From an uncultured Lachnoanaerobaculum sp. (GTDB taxonomy: Bacteria > Bacillota > Clostridia > Lachnospirales > Lachnospiraceae), in assembly GCA_946999385.1 (NCBI GenBank), contig CAMQCZ010000020.1, positions 1 to 31,219 of the forward strand: 31,219 nucleotides of DNA. Direction: 5' to 3'. Within the stretch, counting starts at the first letter, position 1. The number at the start of each line of letters is the position of its first letter. The notes beneath the pieces are model-generated. The model was not told the DNA's origin and searched no databases. It saw only the letters and a list, made by a program, of their open reading frames with translations. The position numbers were made by a program, and so were the translations under genes. This document shows, piece by piece, positions 15,542 to 23,409 of the stretch.

Positions 15542-17368
15542 TTAATTTTTATGAAAATAATCGTATACCTTAGTTGCACTAAATAAATTCATGGATTTAA
15601 GCTCCATAAGTTCATCTATACTAGCATTTCTTATTTTTTCTATTTCTTTAAAATGCTTTATAAGCTCATTTCTTCTAACTGCTCCGATACCTTCAATATC
15701 ATCAAGACTTGATTTAACCATAGTCTTTGTTCTTATACTTCTATGATACTCTATTGCAAATCTATGTGCTTCATCCTGTATTCTGGTTATTAATCTAAAT
15801 ATTTCACTATGTGTATCTAAATCTAATTCTATATTATTATAATATAATCCCCTTGTTCTATGTCTATCATCCTTTACCATACCACAAACAGCTATATCCA
15901 AATCAAATTTTTTTAAAACCTCAAGACAAACATTTACTTGACCTTTTCCACCATCCATAAGTATAAGCTTTGGTAGCTTAAAAAATTTTTCATCCTCGTC
16001 CTTTGCTCTCAAAAATCTTCTTGTCAATACCTCCTCAAGGGAAGCATAGTCATTTGGCCCTTCAATTGATTTAATTCTAAATTTTCTATAATCAGAATGC
16101 TTAGGTCTTCCATTTTCATATACAACCATAGAGCCTACACTCATTTGTCCACTGATATTTGATATATCATAGGCTTCTATTCTATCTATATTCTTAATTC
16201 CAAGCATTTTTTCAAGCTCATTAATCACCTTAATACTTTTAATTTCATCTGATTTAAATTTTTCTTTATCTTTCATTAAAATCAATTTTGCATTTTTCTT
16301 TGCAAGCTCAATCAGCTTTTCTTTTTCCCCTTTTTTAGGAACTATTAAGCTTACTTTACTGCCTTTTTTGTCGCTTAACCACCTGGAAACAAGAGCTTCA
16401 TCAGATATTTCATTTTGTAAATAAATTTTATTAGGCAAAAAAGGAGTTCCCGCATAAAATTGTTTTACAAAGGCTTCTAAAATTTCTGATTCATCTGTTT
16501 GTATTGTTTGAATATAATGATGCTCCCTACCTACCATTTTACCTTGTCTTACAAAAAATACTTGTATTAATATATCATTATCGGCTTTGGCAAGAGCAAT
16601 AATATCTTTATCATCAAGATTATCACTGCTTATTTTTTGTTTTTGCGTTACATGCAAAACACTATTTAACAAATCTCTTTGTCTTGCAGCTTCTTCATAT
16701 TCTTGTTTAATTGAATAATCCATCATTTTATTTTTAATTTCTTCTATTATTTCATCAAAATTACCATTTAAAAAATCTATAGCTTTTTTCACCTGTTTTT
16801 GATATTCTTGTTTTTCTATATATCCATAGCAGGGAGCCTGACATTGATTAATATAATATTCAAGACAAGGTCTTTGCTTTTTTATATCCTTTGGTAAATT
16901 TCTATTACAATTTCTAAGCTTAAATATTTTGCATATTAAATTAATTGTATCATTTACAGCCTTTGAGCTTGAAAAAGGTCCATAATATTTTGCTCTATCT
17001 TTTTTTATTTGTCTTGATAAAAAAATCCTTGGAAAATCCTCTTTTATACTTACTTTTATATATGGATAAGTTTTATCGTCTCTTAGCATAGTATTATATC
17101 TTGGTCTATGCTCTTTTATTAGATTATTTTCCAGTATTAATGCCTCAAGCTCTGAATCAGTTATAATATATTCAAATCTCGATATTTTGCTAATCATTTG
17201 CTTTATTTTATCACTTTTATTGGTACTTGATTGAAAATATTGCCTAACTCTATTTTTTAAAGAAATAGCCTTACCTATATATATTATTTCATCCTTTGAA
17301 TTAAACATCATATACACTCCGGGAAGCTTAGGCAATTTTTTTAATTCCTCTTCTATTACAAATAACAT
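15542..17368 (-). CDS. uvrC: Excinuclease ABC subunit C
   Basis: Dual-incision nuclease of nucleotide excision repair, acting with UvrA and UvrB. The 608-aa protein has an N-terminal GIY-YIG domain (PGVYMMF...IIYIGKA, 15-33), a Cys cluster at about 155-180, a UVR motif (about 205-240, YEEAARQRDLL), an RNase H-like endonuclease domain with AYDISNISG and LMDGGKGQVN (about 382-500), and C-terminal tandem helix-hairpin-helix (DDIEGIGAVRRNELIKHF). It starts 1 base after the stop of the DUF1653 gene, indicating translational coupling. Confidence 0.97.
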   Translation of the reverse strand: MLFVIEEELKKLPKLPGVYMMFNSKDEIIYIGKAISLKNRVRQYFQSSTNKSDKIKQMISKISRFEYIITDSELEALILENNLIKEHRPRYNTMLRDDKTYPYIKVSIKEDFPRIFLSRQIKKDRAKYYGPFSSSKAVNDTINLICKIFKLRNCNRNLPKDIKKQRPCLEYYINQCQAPCYGYIEKQEYQKQVKKAIDFLNGNFDEIIEEIKNKMMDYSIKQEYEEAARQRDLLNSVLHVTQKQKISSDNLDDKDIIALAKADNDILIQVFFVRQGKMVGREHHYIQTIQTDESEILEAFVKQFYAGTPFLPNKIYLQNEISDEALVSRWLSDKKGSKVSLIVPKKGEKEKLIELAKKNAKLILMKDKEKFKSDEIKSIKVINELEKMLGIKNIDRIEAYDISNISGQMSVGSMVVYENGRPKHSDYRKFRIKSIEGPNDYASLEEVLTRRFLRAKDEDEKFFKLPKLILMDGGKGQVNVCLEVLKKFDLDIAVCGMVKDDRHRTRGLYYNNIELDLDTHSEIFRLITRIQDEAHRFAIEYHRSIRTKTMVKSSLDDIEGIGAVRRNELIKHFKEIEKIRNASIDELMELKSMNLFSATKVYDYFHKN

Positions 17369-17369
17369 A

Positions 17370-17918
17370 CTATTCTCTTAATCTCTCACCCTCATATTGC
17401 TGTTGCATATCTAAATATTGAACTAAGGCTGCAACCTGAGCCCTTATATTTCCACCGAAATTTTGTATTCCTAAAATTTCATAAATACAATCAAGATCAA
17501 TCTGTGAAAATTTTGTTTTATATAATACTAAAGCCATTTTTTTAGCTTCATATCCTGTAGCTTCTATAAAAGCCATTAAATACTCACTGGATTTTTTACC
17601 AGGCTTATCTATATTATTTTCCTCTAATGGCAGGGAATAATTTTCCTGCTCTTCATATATATCATCATCATAATTTTTATTTTCAAATTCTATTTGTTCA
17701 AATTTATATTCCTGCTTAATATCCGGATATTTTTCTCTATCTACCTTTGACATAAAATTAGATATTTCTCTTGCATATATCTTAAAATCATCATACAAAG
17801 CTTGATATATAACTAAGCTTTCTTTTGTTTCAGATTCTGTTGCTATATTTATTATCTGATATAATCTATCCTTAAAATGTCTATAAAACTCTCCTGCTCT
17901 TGGGATATGTCTTTCCAT
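17370..17918 (-). CDS. DUF1653 domain protein
   Basis: A 182-aa protein of unknown function. Residues about 8-75 match the DUF1653 pattern: YRHFKDRLYQIINIATESET, LVIYQALYDD, then YARE and VDREKYPD. The remainder is an acidic linker (about 85-115) and a helical tail ending in a Gln/Glu-rich segment, with no signal peptide or membrane helix. A GGAGG site lies before the ATG. It is the first gene before uvrC and dapB, so its promoter drives the repair and lysine genes too. DUF1653 proteins have no established biochemical activity that I know of. Confidence 0.85.
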   Translation of the reverse strand: MERHIPRAGEFYRHFKDRLYQIINIATESETKESLVIYQALYDDFKIYAREISNFMSKVDREKYPDIKQEYKFEQIEFENKNYDDDIYEEQENYSLPLEENNIDKPGKKSSEYLMAFIEATGYEAKKMALVLYKTKFSQIDLDCIYEILGIQNFGGNIRAQVAALVQYLDMQQQYEGERLRE

Positions 17919-17949
17919 AAATCCTCCATAAAAAATTTTAAATTAAGTA

Positions 17950-17978
17950 TTCACATTATAACATAAATATGATAGAAT
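17950..17978 (+). promoter_or_regulatory. Sigma-A-type promoter for the DUF1846 gene
   Basis: TTCACA (17950-17955) and TAGAAT (17973-17978) have a 17-base spacer. Transcription would start near 17985 and give a leader of about 115 bases. The -35 box overlaps the -10 box of the opposing promoter. Confidence 0.6.
17955..17963 (-). promoter_or_regulatory. Extended -10 promoter for DUF1653-uvrC-dapB
   Basis: On the minus strand TGTTATAAT is a consensus -10 hexamer with a TGN extension. It lies 37-45 bases upstream of the DUF1653 start. No good -35 box is seen, which is compatible with an extended -10 promoter. Confidence 0.6.
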
Positions 17979-18024
17979 AAAGTACATATTTTTTTTAAAA
18001 AAAACTCAAAGCTTATATTTAAAT

Positions 18025-18060
18025 AGTTTAGGTTGATACGAGGGTGTATCTATCTAAACT
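18025..18060 (+). promoter_or_regulatory. Leader stem-loop of the DUF1846 gene
   Basis: Two nested perfect arms, AGTTTAG with CTAAACT (18025-18031 and 18054-18060) and GATAC with GTATC (18035-18039 and 18046-18050), are separated by a symmetric 3x3 internal loop and closed by a GAGGGU hexaloop. It lies about 40 bases into the predicted transcript and 43 bases before the GTG start. U-rich sequence follows, but not a clean terminator tract. It could be an RNA regulatory element or, as DNA, a dyad operator. Confidence 0.55.
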
Positions 18061-18102
18061 TTATTTACTTTTTAAGCAAATTTATTTATGGAGGAAAATA
18101 AA

Positions 18103-19581
18103 GTGAAAATAGGTTTTGACAATCAGAAATACTTAAAAATGCAATCAGAGCATATCAAAGAGCGTATATCAAAATTCGGTGAAAAATTATATCTCGAGTT
18201 TGGTGGCAAATTATTTGATGATTATCATGCTTCCAGAGTTTTACCGGGCTTCTTACCCGATGCAAAATTAAATATGTTAATGCAATTAAGTGATCAAGCT
18301 GAATTAGTCGTAGTTATATCAGCAAATGATATAGAAAAAAACAAAGTCAGGGGTGATATCGGTATTACATATGACCTTGATGTTTTACGTCTTATTCAAG
18401 CATTTAGAGATAAGGGACTTTTTGTAGGCAGCGTTTGTATAACACAATATTCCGGTCAAATAAGTGCAGATGAATTTAAAGCTAAATTAGAAGGTCTTGG
18501 TATTAAAGTTTATAAACACTATGTTATCGAAGGCTATCCTAGTAATGTAAAATTAATTGTAAGTGAAAATGGTTATGGAAAAAATGAATTTATTGAAACA
18601 AGCAGACCTTTAGTTATTATAACAGCTCCCGGTCCCGGTAGTGGAAAAATGGCGACCTGTCTTTCTCAATTATACCATGAAAATAAGCGTGGAGTAAAGG
18701 CTGCTTATGCAAAATTTGAAACCTTCCCTATATGGAATATTCCATTAAAGCATCCTATTAATTTAGCCTATGAAGCTGCAACTGCCGATTTAAATGATAT
18801 TAATATGATAGATCCTTTTCATTTAGAAGCATATAATGAAACAACTGTTAATTATAATAGAGATATTGAAATATTTCCTGTTCTTGTTGCTATTTTTGAA
18901 GAAATTTTTGGTTACTGTCCTTATAAATCTCCTACAGATATGGGTGTTAATATGGCAGGTAATTGTATCATCGATGATGAAGCATGTAGTGAAGCAAGTA
19001 AACAAGAAATAATTAGAAGGTACTATACTTCTCTTAACAGGCTTGTTAAGGGAAATTGTAAGCCTGAAGAAGTATATAAGATAGAGCTTTTAATGAAACA
19101 AGCTAAAATAAGTGTTGAAGATAGAAAGGTAGTAAGTGCGGCACTTGTCAAGGCTAATACTACAAATACTCCTTCTGCCGCTATAGAATTATCAGACGGA
19201 AGAATTTTAACATCAAAAACCAGCTCTTTATTAGGTGCAAGTGCAGCATTAATTTTAAACTCTCTAAAAGCACTGGCCAATCTTGAAGATGATTTATTTC
19301 TTATTCCTCCTGAGGTTATTGAACCTGTACAAGAGCTTAAAATAAAATATCTTGGCAGTAAAAATCCAAGACTACATACAGATGAAATATTAATCGCACT
19401 ATCAGTATCCGCAGCGACAAATAAATCAGCAAGACTTGCACTAGAACAATTGCCTAAACTAAGAGGTACACAAGTTCATACAAGTGTTATGTTATCAAGT
19501 GTTGATATCAAAACATTTAAAAGCTTGGGAGTTCAACTTACATCTGAACCACGTTATGAAAATAAAAAAATATATCACTAA
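18103..19581 (+). CDS. DUF1846 family protein
   Basis: A 493-aa cytosolic protein of the DUF1846 family, conserved in Firmicutes; a structure from Streptococcus exists, but I know of no established reaction. A P-loop-like segment APGPGSGKMATCL is at 175-187, which suggests nucleotide or phosphate binding. Other conserved stretches are LEFGGKLFDDYHASRVLPGF (31-50) and AKFETFPIWNIP (about 203-214). GTG at 18103 is chosen over the in-frame ATG at 18088 because GGAGG sits inside the first codons of the longer form and 7 bases before this GTG, and because homologues begin MKIGFDN. It is the only plus-strand gene here, divergent from DUF1653-uvrC and convergent with trmD. Confidence 0.93.
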   Translation: MKIGFDNQKYLKMQSEHIKERISKFGEKLYLEFGGKLFDDYHASRVLPGFLPDAKLNMLMQLSDQAELVVVISANDIEKNKVRGDIGITYDLDVLRLIQAFRDKGLFVGSVCITQYSGQISADEFKAKLEGLGIKVYKHYVIEGYPSNVKLIVSENGYGKNEFIETSRPLVIITAPGPGSGKMATCLSQLYHENKRGVKAAYAKFETFPIWNIPLKHPINLAYEAATADLNDINMIDPFHLEAYNETTVNYNRDIEIFPVLVAIFEEIFGYCPYKSPTDMGVNMAGNCIIDDEACSEASKQEIIRRYYTSLNRLVKGNCKPEEVYKIELLMKQAKISVEDRKVVSAALVKANTTNTPSAAIELSDGRILTSKTSSLLGASAALILNSLKALANLEDDLFLIPPEVIEPVQELKIKYLGSKNPRLHTDEILIALSVSAATNKSARLALEQLPKLRGTQVHTSVMLSSVDIKTFKSLGVQLTSEPRYENKKIYH

Positions 19582-19610
19582 TTTATTTAATAAAGCTACT
19601 CAATATATTA

Positions 19611-19668
19611 AAAAATAAAATAAAAAATCACTTGAGTTTATTTTCAAGTGATTTTTTATTTTATTTTT
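19611..19668. terminator. Bidirectional terminator shared by the DUF1846 gene and trmD
   Basis: A perfect 25-bp inverted repeat (19611-19635 with 19644-19668) has an 8-nt loop. The core TCACTTGA/TCAAGTGA is flanked by A/T runs, so both strands form a hairpin with a U-rich tail. The trmD stop codon (19661-19663) lies inside one arm. Confidence 0.9.
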
Positions 19669-20341
19669 CTAACAAATCAGGGCGTCTTTGTCTTGTTCTT
19701 TCTATTGATTTTTGTTTCTTCCATTCTTCAATTTTTTTATGATTTCCTGATAATAAAATTTCAGGCACCTTCAAATTCTCAAAAACTTCAGGTCTTGTAT
19801 ATTGTGGATATTCAAGTAAATTGTCTTCAAAACTTTCAAAGCTCGCACTTTTTGAATTACTCAATACACCATCTACCATTCTACTTATACTATCAAGCAT
19901 AACCATAGCGGCAAGCTCTCCACCCGTTAAAACATAATCTCCAATAGATATAGGTATTGCATTTGTAAGCTCTAAAACTCTTTCGTCAACGCCTTCATAA
20001 TGACCACATAGGATTATCAATTCCTTTTCCTTAGCCAATTCCTTTGCAAGCTTTTGATTGAATATTCTTCCCTGAGGACTTGTATATACTAATTTAGGTT
20101 TATTGCTTAAATTAGTACAAATATATTTATAAGCATTGTATATAGGCTCACATTGCATAAGCATACCGGCACCACCACCATATGGATAATCATCAACCCT
20201 CTTATGTTTATCTATACTGAAATCTCTTATATTTATATTGTCAATAGATATTATTTTTTTATTTCTTGCTCTACCTATAATGCTTAAATTCATAATATTA
20301 TCTATAATCTCAGGAAATAAACTCAATATATAAAATTTCAT
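19661..20341 (-). CDS. trmD: tRNA (guanine37-N1)-methyltransferase
   Basis: SPOUT-class enzyme that uses SAM to make m1G37 next to the anticodon and so prevents +1 frameshifting. The 226-aa protein has YGGGAGM (54-60), LCGHYEGVDERV (111-122) and GDYVLTGGELAA (134-145), which form the trefoil-knot SAM site and the catalytic Asp region, plus SFEDNLLEYPQYTRPE near 173-188. It begins 7 bases after rimM and is part of the rimM-trmD transcript. The last codons run into the terminator stem. The rplS gene that usually follows is not present; the next gene is convergent. Confidence 0.97.
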   Translation of the reverse strand: MKFYILSLFPEIIDNIMNLSIIGRARNKKIISIDNINIRDFSIDKHKRVDDYPYGGGAGMLMQCEPIYNAYKYICTNLSNKPKLVYTSPQGRIFNQKLAKELAKEKELIILCGHYEGVDERVLELTNAIPISIGDYVLTGGELAAMVMLDSISRMVDGVLSNSKSASFESFEDNLLEYPQYTRPEVFENLKVPEILLSGNHKKIEEWKKQKSIERTRQRRPDLLEK

Positions 20342-20348
20342 ATTTCTC

Positions 20349-20870
20349 CTATAAATCCAACAAACCGTCTAATAAATGTACTTTTATTTTTTTGGAAGCT
20401 AATTTAACATCCAGAATACAATCCTTGATATATGGTATAAAAATAGATTTATGTGTAGCTTCATCTTCTACTTCCAATACATAATTAGCACCTGTTTCAA
20501 AAATATCCTTAACAATACCAAGCTTAGAAGCATCTTCACTAAATACATCAAGACCTATTAAATCTCCGATATAATTTTCATTTTCTTTTAATTCAGGTAA
20601 ATTATTTCTATCTACATATATAGAAAAAGCTCTAAACTTTGCCATTTCTTCAGGACTATCTATATTCTCAAATTTACAAATAAGTCCCTTGTTACTTTTT
20701 CTATAGGATATTAATTTTGTATCTATCTCTTTCTTTGCATCTTCAGATATTAAATAACACTTATCAATCAAACTAAAATGAGAAATATCATCTGTAGTCG
20801 GATAAACCTTTGCTTCTCCTTTTATTCCATGCGAGGTTTGTATAATACCTACTCTTATCTTTTCTAACAT
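20349..20870 (-). CDS. rimM: Ribosome maturation factor RimM
   Basis: A 173-aa 16S rRNA processing factor acting on the 30S head through S19. The N-terminal RimM barrel opens with IRVGIIQTSHGIKGEAKVYP (5-24). The C-terminal PRC-barrel has YIGDLIGLDV (about 101-110), ANYVLEV and IPYIKDCI. The start has a GGAG site and a consensus promoter upstream. A terminator separates it from khpA, so rimM-trmD is transcribed on its own although it keeps its usual neighbours. Confidence 0.95.
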   Translation of the reverse strand: MLEKIRVGIIQTSHGIKGEAKVYPTTDDISHFSLIDKCYLISEDAKKEIDTKLISYRKSNKGLICKFENIDSPEEMAKFRAFSIYVDRNNLPELKENENYIGDLIGLDVFSEDASKLGIVKDIFETGANYVLEVEDEATHKSIFIPYIKDCILDVKLASKKIKVHLLDGLLDL

Positions 20871-20923
20871 AAATCTCCTAAGCTTTAAAACTCTATTATC
20901 AAAATAGCCAATTAATTTTAATA

Positions 20924-20952
20924 ATTATATTTTATTAAAATTAATTTGTCAA
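20924..20952 (-). promoter_or_regulatory. Consensus sigma-A promoter for rimM-trmD
   Basis: On the minus strand TTGACA (20952-20947), a 17-base spacer and TATAAT (20929-20924) give a perfect match to the housekeeping consensus, 54 bases upstream of the rimM ATG. Confidence 0.85.
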
Positions 20953-20983
20953 TTTTAGAATAAATAAATCTCTATAATATAAT

Positions 20984-21036
20984 AAAAATAAAAAATCCGG
21001 TAATATAAATTTTATAATACAAGATTTTTTATTTTT
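20984..21036 (-). terminator. Terminator after khpA
   Basis: A perfect 14-bp A/T-rich inverted repeat (20984-20997 with 21023-21036) has a 25-nt loop and U tracts on both strands. It lies 26 bases past the khpA stop and upstream of the rimM promoter. The stem is nearly all A-T, so termination may be partial. Confidence 0.65.
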
Positions 21037-21061
21037 TAAAATATAATATAATTTAATTTAT

Positions 21062-21292
21062 TTATACAACTTCAAATACCACTTCTATACCCTTAACCTT
21101 AGCAGCAGCATTAACAACATTTCTGATTGCTTTAACTATTCTACCGGATTTTCCTATAATTTTACCCATATCATCAACATTTACACTAAGCTCATAAGTT
21201 ATAGTTCCATCTTCAGACTTTGATTCCTTAACCTTTACTTCTTCAGGCTTATCTACTAAAGCTTTTGCAATATTTTCAATTAACTCTTTCAT
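21062..21292 (-). CDS. khpA: KH-domain RNA-binding protein KhpA
   Basis: A 76-aa single KH-domain protein (YlqC/KhpA). The RNA-binding GxxG loop is in KIIGKSGRIVKAIR (about 44-57). In streptococci KhpA pairs with KhpB/Jag and affects cell size and sRNA-mediated control. It begins 12 bases after rpsP and ends the ylxM-ffh-rpsP-khpA unit. Length and context are typical. Confidence 0.94.
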   Translation of the reverse strand: MKELIENIAKALVDKPEEVKVKESKSEDGTITYELSVNVDDMGKIIGKSGRIVKAIRNVVNAAAKVKGIEVVFEVV

Positions 21293-21304
21293 ATTAACCT
21301 CTTA

Positions 21305-21547
21305 TTATTTAAGACCTGCACTCTTTAAAAGCTTAGCAACTCTATCTGTTGGTTGAGCTCCGTTAGCTAACCACTTTTTTGCTGATTCTTCATTAAATTT
21401 TATTACACTTGGTTCCAAATTAGGATCATAATAACCTATCTCTTCTATAAATCTACCATCTCTTGGTGATCTTGCATCAGCCACAACTATTCTATAGAAA
21501 GGTGCTTTCTTTTGTCCCATTCTTTTTAATCTCATTTTTACTGCCAT
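21305..21547 (-). CDS. rpsP: 30S ribosomal protein S16
   Basis: An 80-aa bS16, a structural and assembly protein of the 30S body. The N-terminus MAVKMRLKRMGQKKAPFYRI and the segments VVADARSPRDGRFIEEIGYY and WLANGAQPTDRV are diagnostic. A GGAG site precedes the ATG. It is 62 bases downstream of ffh; a 6-bp hairpin (21583-21598) lies in that gap but is too weak to call. Confidence 0.97.
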   Translation of the reverse strand: MAVKMRLKRMGQKKAPFYRIVVADARSPRDGRFIEEIGYYDPNLEPSVIKFNEESAKKWLANGAQPTDRVAKLLKSAGLK

Positions 21548-21609
21548 TTTATTTACTCCTTTAATTAATTTTTATATTATTACTAAGTTAATACTTAGAA
21601 AAACTCAAT

Positions 21610-22965
21610 TTAAAATGGTAATTTAAATTTACCACCTAAAAGATTTGAAAAAGACCCCATCTTTTTAGGATTATTCATTGACGAAAATTGCTTCATCATT
21701 TTTTTCATTTGATCAAATTGTTTTACAATTCTATTCACTTCACTTATATTAACACCTGAGCCTTTTGCTATTCTATTCTTTCTTGAAGGATTTAAAATAT
21801 CCGGATTAGAACGCTCCTTATTGGTCATACTTAAAACTATAGCCTCAACCTTATCTATCTGTTTTTCATCAAAGCTCTTGATATTATTTCCCAAAGAAAC
21901 ACCCGGTAGCATTGACATAATACTATTTAATCCACCCATTTTCTTTAACTGTTTTATTTGGCTAAGAAAATCGTTAAAATCAAATTCAGCTTTTTTTAAT
22001 TTTTTAGCTAATTCTTTGGATTTATCCTTATCCATTTCCAATTCAGCTTTTTCTATGAGCGATAATATATCACCCATACCAAGTATACGACTTGCCATAC
22101 GCTCAGGATAAAATTGTTCCAAATCTGAAAGTTTTTCACCCATACCTGCATACAAAATAGGCTTACCAACTGTAGCTTTTATTGATAAAGCCGCACCACC
22201 TCTGGTATCACCGTCAAGCTTAGTCAAAATAACACCGTCAAGCTCAAGCTTTTCATTAAATTCCTTAGCGACATTAACAGCATCCTGACCTGTCATAGCA
22301 TCTACTACAAGAATTGTATAATCAATATTTATTTTTTCTTTAATTTCTTCCAATTCCTTCATCATAGCTTCATCAATATGAAGTCTACCTGCTGTATCTA
22401 AAATAATTACATTATTATGATTTTTATTTGCTTGCTCTATAGCTTCTCTTGCTATATCAAGCGGTTTGGCTCCCTTTAAATCAAAGCTTTCTACATCCTG
22501 CTTTTTTGCATTTATTTTTAATTGCTCTATAGCTGCCGGTCTATAAATATCACAAGCAACAAGTAGCGGCTTATATCCCTTAGCTTTAAATTTACCTGCA
22601 AGCTTAGCTGCCGTAGTAGTTTTACCTGCTCCCTGCAAACCCGCCATCATTATTATAGTAAGCTCTGTTTGTGGCTTTAATTTTAATTCCTTAGTTTCAG
22701 AACCCATCAAGGCAATCAATTCTTCATTTACTATTTTTATAACCTGTTGAGCCGGCGTCAAAGAATTTAAAACATCACTACCTACTGCTTTATCTTGAAC
22801 ATTTGCAATAAATTGTTTAACTATTTTAAAATTGACATCTGCTTCCAATAAAGCCATCTTTACCTCTTTAAGAGCAAGCTTGACATCATTTTCAGACAAT
22901 CTTCCCTTTCCTCTTAAAGCTTTAAAAACATTTTGTAATTTTTCTGATAAACCTTCAAATGCCAT
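21610..22965 (-). CDS. ffh: Signal recognition particle protein Ffh (SRP54)
   Basis: SRP GTPase that binds signal peptides of nascent membrane and secreted proteins and docks with FtsY. The 451-aa protein has an N domain (1-90), a G domain with G1 GLQGAGKTT (109-117), DTAGR, and TKLDGDTRGGAA, and a methionine-rich M domain (about 300-451) ending in MKKMMKQFSSMNNPKKMG. All parts are intact. It begins 8 bases after ylxM. The 4.5S/scRNA partner is not in this window. Confidence 0.98.
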   Translation of the reverse strand: MAFEGLSEKLQNVFKALRGKGRLSENDVKLALKEVKMALLEADVNFKIVKQFIANVQDKAVGSDVLNSLTPAQQVIKIVNEELIALMGSETKELKLKPQTELTIIMMAGLQGAGKTTTAAKLAGKFKAKGYKPLLVACDIYRPAAIEQLKINAKKQDVESFDLKGAKPLDIAREAIEQANKNHNNVIILDTAGRLHIDEAMMKELEEIKEKINIDYTILVVDAMTGQDAVNVAKEFNEKLELDGVILTKLDGDTRGGAALSIKATVGKPILYAGMGEKLSDLEQFYPERMASRILGMGDILSLIEKAELEMDKDKSKELAKKLKKAEFDFNDFLSQIKQLKKMGGLNSIMSMLPGVSLGNNIKSFDEKQIDKVEAIVLSMTNKERSNPDILNPSRKNRIAKGSGVNISEVNRIVKQFDQMKKMMKQFSSMNNPKKMGSFSNLLGGKFKLPF

Positions 22966-22973
22966 TATTTCTC

Positions 22974-23315
22974 CTATAAATCAAGAATTTCATCAGATAA
23001 TTCTTCTATCCTTGAAATCAAATTAAAATCCTTATTTCTTAAACATAAGTTACTAAGCTTTTTTATTTCTTTTACTAAATTTTTAGTCTTTAAAAATTTT
23101 TCTACCAGACCAAGCTTATTTTCATATCCGGCAAGGATTTTATCACAACGCTTAATCATATCGCTAACACTTTGTCTTGATATACCTTCAGCCTTTGCAA
23201 CCTCACTTATTGAAAAATCATTAAAAATAACTTCTTTATATATTTCTTTTTGCTTTGTGCTAAGCAAATCACCATAAAAATCATAAAGAAAATCTTTTTC
23301 TAAAAAATTATCCAT
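22974..23315 (-). CDS. ylxM: YlxM-type HTH protein
   Basis: A 113-aa member of the UPF0122/YlxM family, which resembles sigma-70 region 4. The helix-turn-helix is visible in FNDFSISEVAKAEGISRQSV (about 32-51) followed by SDMIKRCD. In streptococci YlxM binds SRP components and modulates SRP assembly. It lies 8 bases upstream of ffh, the canonical position. Upstream there is only a 57-base gap plus the terminator of the preceding operon. A TATACT-like -10 lies there but no well-spaced -35. Confidence 0.92.
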   Translation of the reverse strand: MDNFLEKDFLYDFYGDLLSTKQKEIYKEVIFNDFSISEVAKAEGISRQSVSDMIKRCDKILAGYENKLGLVEKFLKTKNLVKEIKKLSNLCLRNKDFNLISRIEELSDEILDL

Positions 23316-23372
23316 AGCTTTTTATTCTTTTTAAATTTATTTTAAACCTCTAGTATACTATAACAATTCAAA

Positions 23373-23404
23373 AAAAATGTCAAGCACTTTCACTTGACAT
23401 TTTT
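23373..23404 (-). terminator. Terminator of the rml-glmM operon
   Basis: A 12-bp perfect stem (23373-23384 with 23393-23404) with an 8-nt loop ends in a U tract. It lies 6 bases past the stop codon of the cell-wall-binding protein gene. Confidence 0.88.
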
Positions 23405-23409
23405 CAACT

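Noticed and set aside
17989..18004. Eight T followed by eight A as a regulatory palindrome
   Set aside because: A simple A/T tract in an AT-rich spacer; it may bend DNA but carries no specific signal.
21583..21598. Hairpin between ffh and rpsP as a ribosomal-protein leader
   Set aside because: Only 6 A/T-rich base pairs and a gap of 62 bases; no support for an autoregulatory leader.
23353..23384. A promoter for ylxM using TTGACA in the terminator arm and TATACT downstream
   Set aside because: The spacer would be 20 bases (or 15 with TATAGT), outside the normal range, so I did not list it.
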